From Kwoniella bestiolae CBS 10118 (Eukaryota; Basidiomycota; Tremellomycetes; Tremellales; Cryptococcaceae): a stretch of 64,000 nt of DNA. Below, piece after piece: positions 55,710-64,000 of the stretch. Every line of letters starts with the position of its first letter. Within the stretch, counting starts at the first letter, position 1. A model generated the notes under the pieces. The model was given only the letters and a program-made list of their open reading frames with translations. It did not search any database and was not told the origin of the DNA. The stretch spans positions 248,001 through 312,000 of the forward strand of contig NC_089248.1 in NCBI RefSeq assembly GCF_000512585.2, in the 5' to 3' direction. Both the position numbers and the translations under genes were made by a program.

Positions 55710-58700
55710 ATGGCACCGGTCACTCTCCCTCCCTCATTCTTCAATTCCTTCTGGTCGCCTGATTATAGGTCGGGGCTGGAAAAGCTGTTCAAAGCGCTGG
55801 AGCAGGGATGTCTGGAGAATGATGATGTAGAGGCGTTTATTGATGTGCGTAACTACTCTTCTCTGTTTTCTGTTCTCTGTTCTCTCCCATTTCTCTACTT
55901 TGCCTGGTCATTCCCATACTTTACCTGTATCTGTGTCTACTCACTCAGCACCCCGAAAGATGAGTCCAGAACATATACTAACCCCCCAGTCGCACAGTCC
56001 CAAATCAAATCCCACCTCCTCCTCTCCCAATCCCTCCTCTCCCCTCCCTTGCCCACCGTATCGCCCGAATCATCCTCTTCATTGCAACATACCCTCCTAT
56101 CCCTCCGTGGAGCCTCGTCCGCACGGGGTGAAGCGCACCGCGCATTGGCTCAGGAGTTGGAACAGCGTGTACTCTCTGGGTTTAGGGGTTGGAAGGAACG
56201 GCATGAGGTTAGAGTTAAGGAAGCTAGGGGGGATATGCTTGGTAAAGGTGGGGTTGTTGGTGGGTGGGAGAAGGAGAATGGGAAGTTGGGGTTGGTGAGT
56301 TTTTTCGTGTTTTGAGTATAATAATGGGAGATGGGGTCATCGGTCGTCGGTCGGTGGTGGGTGGTTCGATGAGATGATGTGGGTTGCTTGGACATGGGGC
56401 GTATAACGGCTGTGAAATGTCATTAATGTGCGGAGTAGCTGCAAGTTGTGTACTTCTGGACGTGCTATGCAGCCTGAACACATTTCGACGAATAGAGGAC
56501 CGTGTTGTCGATATATATTGCTCACATGCCACCCCTGCTCTAGCTCCACCAAACATACGTCAACAAGTCGCGAGCAGCCGATGACAGCGAAGACGAGTGA
56601 GCTGGGAGTATCGCCTCATCGTGACTTATCAGCTGACTCTACACCTTCCGCAGTGCCAAGTTCGCCCCCGCAACTGCCCTCTCCCCTCCAGCGGACAACT
56701 ACACCTCATCCCCCAAAGTCCACCACAAGAGTCCCAGTGCCAACCTGCGTCGAGCAGGAACGGTAGCCGACCGAATTTCCGAAAAACTTCGAGCAGCTTC
56801 AATCCAAAGTTCCCCTTCAGCATTACAATCCAGTCCATCCAAACATCGACCTATCCTATCTATCGATGGTAAAGAGCTGCCACCCCCTCCTAGCCCTTTG
56901 TTGCCCGCCGTTGGCAGTCCCGATGGAATCACCAGTCCGACCAGTCCAACGAGGGAAGAACGATTTGTTCCACCGACTGATCCAGACGGTAAACCATTCA
57001 TCCATTCTTCCACTGGTGGACCACCTGTCCCATCGAAGGGTCCATTCTCGCCCACAACATCGACAAACGCAAGGGAAGAGCCAATCTTATTATCTGGATT
57101 ATCCCTGACTCCCCAAGCGTTAAAAGCTCTCTTACAGCGATTTGACGCGTACTTGCTTACCACCCTCGCACCGTACTCCGACGCTCCCTTCTCCCAATCT
57201 AACAGGTCAAATGCGGCCTTAGCATCAAGACAGAGGAGTACGATCCTAGGCACATACGAAAAGACCTTCTCGGGTGAGGAGATCGTGGAATGGTTGAAAG
57301 AGAATATGGAAGGGTTCGGAGGAGATTGGGAGAGATGTGTGGAAGCTTCGAGTGAATTATACAAACTGGGTTATTTCTCTAGAATAGGTGTGGGACGAGG
57401 ATTTGATTCATCCGAGGATACCTATTTCGTACTGAAGAATTCACAACAATCGAACTTGCCAAGTGGGATATCGATAAATCAAGCGAATGAAGCGTTGGCT
57501 TCTATCGGGATCAATACTCCTCTGTCCCCTTCGACCGCTACGAACGCTTTGCCTAGTTTGCTGAAATCGTATTTACCTGCTTCGCTTGGGTCGGACGAAC
57601 CTTCTCATGTGAGATTGAGGAAGGAGGCGAATAAGGCGGATGAGACGTACAAGGAGGGGATCAGAAATGCCGAGGAGAGGAGGTTGGAGATGGAGGAATC
57701 TATTGAGAGGGGATTGAGATTGTGGGAGAGGTGGGAGAGGGAGAGGTTATTGGCTGTTAAGACTGGTAGGTTGGTTTTTGATGCTTGGATTCAGGGGTGT
57801 TAGCTGACATAGTATGAGGACAGTTCTGAAACACTACGACGAAGCGCTGGCGAAACTGCCTCAGAAGTTGAAGGAATTGCAGATTGGTACTTCTTTAGGT
57901 GTCGAGGCTTTCAACCCGGAAGCGGAGTGAGTTGTTCGTTGCTACTTGTGAGAAACCATGCTAACTCGTCGATGTATTATAGCATCAAAGCCCTTATCGA
58001 AGGTAACCGAACTGGACCATTCGTGAGTCACATGACCTACTTAGCACACATTCATAGAATGTCCTTGTCTGACAACCACCCAACTTTGTCTAGCGCCCCC
58101 ATCCACATATCTATGAGTCGCTCGAGACGGACATCCCCGACGTCAATTTCGGTATAGACCTACGAAGATGGTCAGGAGAACACGGTTGGAAATCTCTCGT
58201 GTCTGCTCCGCCTAGACCTAAGGGTGCTATACCTGAAGCGTTGGAGGCTATGTTGAAGGCTCTGGGGGAGATGTATCAAGGTGTGCCTGATGACGGTGAG
58301 CTTGATTTACATAACGTGAACAAGACGGGGAGGATTCGCTGACCTGCGTTATGGCGCAGAACGACGAAGATCGTGGATCTACGAAGTACCACTAAACGAA
58401 ACTCATATGCTCAGAAACGCTGTCAATAACCCTCAAATACCTCTTGATGACCTTATTACCATTATCAAGAAGTTCAATTTGCCCATCGCAGCTGGTGCTG
58501 TTAAGCTCTACTTGCTGGAACTGAACCCTCCTGTACTCGGCTGGGAAGGATGGGAAGATGCCAAAGCTGTTTATCCTGCTAGTGAGCTAGCTGAAACGAT
58601 TGATGTAAAGAGCGGTAGCTGATGATTTGTGATCGTAGTTGGAGCGGACCAAGAAAGGGATATGACGAGTGCTGTCTCTTCTGTGCTTGGTAGATTACCT

Positions 58701-60230
58701 GGATCTCAGCTTTACGTTTTGGATGCGGTCATCAAGCATTTCAGAGAGTAGGTGGAGCGTCTCATTTCCTTTTCACAGTGAAACATTGGCTGATCAAGTA
58801 CGATACAGATTGATCGATAGTACGAAGAGTGCCGAGTCGAACGAAGTATACGTTACAAAACTCGCTTTATCTGTTGGACGAAGTGAGCTACCTGAGCTCC
58901 GGAAGAAGATATGATCGCTCAAGCTGATAATCTGCCTTAGCTATCTTGAGACCGCAATACGAAACCGATTTGACCATTGGCGATCGAACGCCTTCACTCT
59001 TCCTCGCGGACCTCATCAACCACTACTCCGCCCTCTTCCCGTCATTGATCGAGAAGAAGAAGAAAGAAGCCGACCGAATCATGCCTGTGCGAAAGAGGAC
59101 CGCGTTGGTCGACCAACGAATCTCACGATCCTCCTTGAGTGGAGAGCAAGACCCTCAACACTTGTTGGAGATTCAGCATTCGCTTCAGCACCCTCAAAGG
59201 GCCGTTTCGCCTAGTCCCACCAGTAAGAACAACGGTCCACCTCATCTTGGATCTGCATTGGGCTTTGGCCCGCCTTTGGACGAGTTCAACAGGAATGAAG
59301 GTAGGAAGTCACCTTTGCCTGATATCGGTAAAGGAAAAGGGAAAGAGAAGGAAGATGCATTTGTGCCTCCTGCTCCTGCACCTCAACCTGAACCATCGAT
59401 CGCTCCGCCTATCCTTCAGGAGAGAGATGAAGACAGACCACCAATGTTCAAGGAGCCTGATTCCGATTCAGGACCTACAACCCCCACCGAAGGGTTCGTA
59501 CCTCCTACTACCACTTATCAACCCCAAAGCTCGAATACACGATCATCTACTCCTACCGAGTCGTTCATACCTCCCTCAGCTACTGAAATTAGAGCTCCTA
59601 CTCCGCCAATCGTCAAGGATATCGCAGCTGAGGATGGGGTTGTTGGGGGTGGGTCTGGCGGGTTGAAGAGGGCTACTTCGGGTGAAGCGTCGAGATTGAG
59701 GGGACCGAGGGGTGAGTGTGCCTTCCATGCACCGTTTTATCCCTGTCCCGTTCCAATCCTTCGATGTGGCTATGACTGCCCTGTGCCACTAGCTTTATAT
59801 CCTAAAGACTGATGTCGAGGGGTGAGCTGACTCAGACATGAAACAGGAGCAAGAGGACCCCGACCAGCAGGCGGTAGAGTCCCCTCTCACACAGGTGGTG
59901 CACCCAGTATAACATCTATCGTCACCTCCTACGCGGATGAAAGACCCGAATCACCAAGTGCGAATCAGCCTGAAAGTGCTACCGGTTCAATCAGGAGTAG
60001 AGAACCCAGTAGACCCAGTTCACCAGCTGTGGGAACACCCACTTCTGCAAGTGATGGGAATGGCAATGGAGGGGGACTGAAGAGAGCTAGTAGGACTAAT
60101 GTGAGTGCCTTGATTATCTCAAACCAGTGAGTATGGGTGAAGCTAATTTGTTGTTCGTGGTGAGTAGTTCGGTCATGGGACGAGGGGGAGTGTTAGTGCT
60201 ATGGCTGCTAGGTTTGAGAATAAGCAATAG
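55710..60230 (+). CDS. F-BAR / DEP / RhoGAP protein, Rgd2-like
   Basis: Exon 1 ends near 55844-55847 and exon 2 ends at 56294; then 56544-56596, 56654-57765, 57824-57926, 57983-58022, 58094-58295, 58360-58581, 58639-58747, 58809-58882, 58941-59711, 59847-60100 and 60168-60230 (roughly 1150 aa). Domains: F-BAR start FFNSFWSPDYRSGLEKLF, HRALAQELEQRVLSGF, TYVNKSRAADDSEDDAKF; a DEP domain around TYEKTFSGEEIVEWLKENM and ELYKLGYFSRIG; second F-BAR half KANKADETYKEGI-like EANKADETYKEG; and a RhoGAP domain with HMLRNAVNNPQ, DLITIIKKFNLPIAAGAVKLYLLELNPP and RTPSLFLADLINHYSALFP. The order F-BAR, DEP, RhoGAP matches budding-yeast Rgd2. It would bind membranes and stimulate GTP hydrolysis by Cdc42/Rho. 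The catalytic arginine finger was not located with confidence. The exon 1/2 junction is unresolved. Confidence 0.85.
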
Positions 60231-60662
60231 GTGAATAGCGGATGAGTCGAATGTCGAGATTTGGGGCACGTCTCGAAAGGAATTGATTGCACTTTTATGG
60301 TTCTGCGTATCAATCGGAAGTAGTGTGAGATACAGTAGATCGATTTGAAATGATTATGAATATTCATGAGCTTTTTGCGACACTTCTCTGTACACAATGA
60401 GCTTCTTGGAAAACGCCGTCTGTTCCGATCACTTGTGGTGCTCGGCTAGCTTGAACTTTATCGTGGGGCGTTGATGGGATCTGACGCTAAGATGATGGTA
60501 TCGACGGACACTTGACGACCATCACGCTGAAGTTGCATCATGAGACGGCCTCTGAATATATATATACGTATAAACGGGAGCGACTAGACCATCAATGTAC
60601 TTCTCATTCACCCTGTACCTCCTCGACACAACCACCGCCAGAAGCACTCTTTCTCCCGTACG
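60231..60662 (+). promoter_or_regulatory. Upstream region of the aldo-keto reductase with TATA box
   Basis: A strong TATA-like run, TATATATATACGTATAAA, lies at 60557-60574, about 90 bp before the ATG at 60663. The rest is the 3' flank of the RhoGAP gene. Confidence 0.5.
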
Positions 60663-62106
60663 ATGAGTAAAGTCAAAACAATCACCTTGAACGATGGAGT
60701 GAAGATTCCAATACTGGCCTTTGGGACTGGTAAGTCATGTGTAATCACCTCACCAGACCTGACCGACGAGATGACATGATATCGCGAAGGCACTGCCCAA
60801 GCCTGGACCGATACTTCCTCAGTGGTTGGTATGGCCCTACAAAAGGGATATAGACATTTCGATTGCGCGTGGCATTATAAGAATGCGGTTTATACGGGGA
60901 AAGCACTGAGGGATAGTGGGATACCAAGGGAGGATGTAAGTTCAATGATTGCATCTGAAGGTGTACGATCAGTCGATTGAAGTGAAATGTATACGGTACA
61001 CCGTACTGTATAGATATTTGTTACTTGTAAGATAGGTAGTTTCGAGGATGACCCCAGGGAATTCGATGCTAGGAAGTTCATGGATGTGATGTTGAAAGAT
61101 GTAGGTGTATTGTATCTTGTGATGATCGGGTGAAGGGTGCTGAGTAGGATTTCTCGAAGTTTGGAGTCGGACATGTCGATCTCCTACTGGTGAGTGACAT
61201 GCGTCTTGTAAAGTAACGATATGAGAATCGCTCAGAGCTGAGAGGGTGAAAGCTCCACGCGGATATCCTGGTGGGATCTGTGACCCACGCCTGGAGACAG
61301 ATGGAATCGATCAAGAAAGGAGGATTGACAAGGTCAATAGGGGTATCTAATTTCTCTGCTAGGTCTTTGGAAGAGATTTTAAGGATGTGCGAGGTAAGTG
61401 ACACTTCCAACAATCGTTCGCAAGATGGGGGAGATCAATGCTCCTTGCTGATCAGTTGAAGTCATTTTAGATCAAACCGTCAATCAACCAAATCGAATTT
61501 CACCCCTATGCCCTTCCAACCTACTTGCCTACCTGACTTCCCCTGTGCAATGAACATGATATCAAGATTGCGGTATATGGTGGTCTCGTGTCGTTAGTGA
61601 GACATCGAGGAGGGTCAGTGGATGAGGTCGTCCGACGTATATGTCAAGAGAGAGGTCTGGGAGAGACAGAGGGACAAGTGCTGTTGAGATGGGCTCAGCA
61701 GGTCAGTGGAGGGGTCGTTATAACGTGTGTCGCGCTCTTTATTCTCTTGTCTGATACCCAGATACAGTATAGCAGCGTAAATTGGGTCGAGGCTTATTCC
61801 GGTTTATGAGACGCAGAACAACCAATAAACCTGAAAGAATGGAAGAACAACTCGGCCCTTTCCTGGCTGATCGAACGGATCCTCCATTATCACAAGAACA
61901 TCTCGATCAGATTACCTCGGCAGGAGCATCAGCACCATTCAGATTCTGGGGCACAAACTGGCCATATTTCGTATGTCCCCTCAACTTCTGGTCAGTGCCT
62001 ATACTGATATGAATATCAGATGAAAGGCGAAGGAGGAATCTCGGCTTGTCCTGAGGATGCTACCCATAGAAGGAAGCCTGATATCAATGGTGGGAGGGGG
62101 TGGTAA
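60663..62106 (+). pseudogene. Aldo-keto reductase with in-frame TGA
   Basis: Eight exons: 60663-60729, 60790-60935, 61014-61100, 61148-61189, 61253-61393, 61471-61724, 61817-61970 and 62020-62106 (325 codons). NADPH-dependent carbonyl reductase family. The catalytic tetrad is visible: D and Y in RHFDCAWHYKNA, K in FVTCKIG, H in DLLLLHAD. Also present are GLTRSIGVSNFSARSLEEIL, INQIEFHPYALPTYLP and, for the cofactor site, GGVVITTTNKPERMEEQL. A TGA at 61534-61536 interrupts exon 6 in the middle of the barrel, after TYLPT; the same frame continues as LPLCNEHDIKIAVYGGL, so the downstream half is conserved. No intron can remove it. It is either a fresh nonsense mutation, a sequencing error, or readthrough. 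Two introns use AAG acceptors (before 60790 and 61253). Confidence 0.82.
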
Positions 62107-62895
62107 TGAGACGGTGTGACCTTTCGTAGACTTGTCCCACGTGCAGCGGAATGTCGATTTGGTACAACGGATGAGAAGGGATATACATAGTCAACATTAT
62201 CGGACCGATCACTTCGCTTACTTCACTCAGCGGTTCCCTTCAACATTTCTACATTCCAAGCGAGGTTTTCGCTGTCTGAGGTATACGAAAGGGTGATCGA
62301 CTCAGCCGACGCTTAACACGAATATCAATCATCTGATCAGATGGCACTACTGTACTAGTACTTTACTCACTGCTTGCCAAAGTTCTCCTTGGACTGTAAG
62401 TAGCAGAATTAAACGAAGTTCAATACCACTTTCTCGGCAATCTCCACCATATCCTCCCCGGATCCAAAAATAAACACACTAACAGTATATATGATTAAGG
62501 CACGGCTGGACTGACGCAGACGAAAACAACTTTGACTGAAGTACATAAGCGAGGTTTCGTTTCGAAAATTTCCATTAGAGCCATAAATAAAACAAATACT
62601 CGTCGTAGACCCTCGTCACTATAAGATCCTAAGATGACCACCTATGCTTTTGATCAGAATTTGGTATCTCGCTTAACTTGTTTTAATACTGCGATCCTCA
62701 TTGGGGCTCTTTCTTCTCTCGTTTTTGGAGAAAAGGATAGATAAGCAAGCGAAACTCGTGTGCGAATAGACTGATAGATATCACTTGGATTGAACATTGC
62801 TCCAGAGAAGAAACAAAGAAGATTCGTCTATATCAATAGCTCTTTGAATACACCCATCAGAGTGGTTGCTTCTTTCACCTTGAAGACCCACAAAC
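62107..62895. other. Intergenic upstream of the permease gene
   Basis: 789 bp; nothing supported beyond the presumed promoter and 5' UTR of the permease. Confidence 0.5.
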
Positions 62896-64000
62896 ATGTC
62901 CGAACCTTCATCTTCGTCAGCAGCGACGACCGCGCAACAACCCTTGAAAGGGCCCTATTCGACTCAAGCCGTACAAGAGTCTATTCAGCGAGAACAAATC
63001 GGATTAGGACCGTACGCTTCTAGACCTGATGGAAAGGTGGCTACCCACGCAGGGGGAGGAGAGATCGTCGCTCCTCCCAAACACTTTAGGCTGTTGAGTC
63101 TGGGTGAGCATTACATCTATTTTACTTCGTGTGACGTAGCTAATTGAGGGCGTATAGTCGGCCTGGCATATGCCATCCTCAACTCATGGACCGCTATGGC
63201 TGCATCGCTTTCCATCGCCTTACCTTCCGGAGGTCCCACAGCGGTGATATGGGGTATCGTACCTTCTTTCATCGGGAATTTGGCGATGGCAGCTAGTATG
63301 GCGGAGATTTGTCATGTGTATCCTACCTCGGGTGGACAGTATCATTGGGCTGCTATCCTGTCTCCGGCTCATATGGCTCCGGTGGGTCAACTTCCATCAT
63401 CTCTGCCTCACCCTTCCCCATCTACTTTCCCCCTTGACTCCTGCTGGTCACTCCTCCCGATCTCCGATCTCCCGACCGTCACGGAGTCTGTCTAATCTCG
63501 TACCCGTGTCTAGGCAATCTCATGGGTCTGCGGATGGTTCGCCGTAGCTGGCTGGTGGGCTTTGACAGCGACCGCTGGATCATTGGCCGGATCGCTCATC
63601 ACCGGAGTGATCGCGTTGCTACACCCCAACTATGAAGTGGAACGATGGCATATCTTCTTAATCTACATTGCGTACTCTTTGGGAGCATGCGCATTGAATA
63701 TCTTTGGATTGAGGTTCTTACCCAAGATCAATCAAACAGCTATCTTCTGGTGAGTGAATGTCCCATACGAAATCTACTAGTTCTGTAGTGTGACTCATCT
63801 GCGATATGTCTAGGTCCCTGACCGGAGCCATCATCATTATCATTGTTTGCCTGTCCACCGCTTCGCCAAACTTTCAGTCTGGAGATTTCGTATTTAGGAC
63901 GTATATCAATGAGACTGGGTGGAATAACGGGGTAGCGTGGATTCTTGGGCTATTACAAAGTAAGTAGAGTGGTTATATCGTTACTCGGCGTCGGTATGGA
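62896..64000 (+). CDS. Amino acid/GABA/choline-type permease of the APC superfamily, 5' part
   Basis: Exons 62896-63103, 63158-63381, 63514-63749 and 63814-63959; a GTAAGT donor at 63960 leads out of the window. A hydrophilic cytosolic N-terminus of about 65 residues (MSEPSSSSAATTAQQ) is followed by HFRLLSLVGLAYAILNSW, the start of TM1 in fungal GABA/choline permeases (Uga4/Hnm1 group). Further TM segments: GGPTAVIWGIVPSFIGNLAMAASMAEI, then the signature YPTSGGQYHWAAILSP, then WVCGWFAVAGWWALTATAGSLAGSLITGVIALL, WHIFLIYIAYSLGACALNIFGL and SLTGAIIIIIVCL. About five or six of the expected twelve helices are present. The substrate cannot be told from this part; GABA, choline or another amine are the usual ones. 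Confidence 0.92.

Overview
The window looks like nuclear DNA of a basidiomycete yeast of the Tremellomycetes (Cryptococcus/Kwoniella-like). Nearly every conserved gene is broken by many short introns, mostly 45-80 nt, with GTGAGT/GTAAGT-type donors and CAG/TAG acceptors. Genes are dense on both strands, and the best-conserved products are eukaryotic housekeeping proteins. The assignment to this lineage is an inference from gene structure and protein style; no species is claimed.

Layout. 1-1080: 3' end of calnexin. 1.1-6.2 kb: gene-poor tract with a 607-bp MITE-like element, two members of an unfamiliar small coiled-coil gene family, and a 171-bp tandem duplication. 6.2-8.3 kb: PP2C phosphatase with an in-frame TAG. 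8.8-31.0 kb: conserved block with WDR70-like WD40 protein (+), eIF3c (-), a small hypothetical (-), the COQ8 kinase (-), coproporphyrinogen oxidase (+), SMC4 (-) and the transportin Kap104 (+). 31-43.7 kb: accessory island with further members of the small family, two of them broken, two Zn(II)2Cys6 regulators and a tiny spliced gene. 43.8-62.1 kb: conserved block with RAD9 (-), AP-3 delta adaptin (-), MMS19 (+), an F-BAR/DEP/RhoGAP protein (+) and an aldo-keto reductase with an in-frame TGA (+). 62.9-64.0 kb: 5' part of an APC-type permease.

The conserved genes serve unrelated core functions: ER folding, translation initiation, ubiquinone and heme biosynthesis, condensin, nuclear import, DNA-damage checkpoint, vesicle traffic, Fe-S delivery and Rho signalling. 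Several pairs are divergent and share short promoter regions (COQ8/HEM13, SMC4/KAP104, AP-3 delta/MMS19).

The most novel content is the small family: four intact or nearly intact genes near 2.7, 4.4, 31.5 and 39.3 kb, plus two decayed copies near 33.5 and 42.1 kb. Members have an N-terminal coiled coil and a C-terminal module around a Y-x-V-[SK]-[FY] motif. They lie close to the two zinc-cluster regulators and show active gene birth and death. All exon boundaries were read by eye from splice signals and reading-frame continuity and have not been checked against transcripts.
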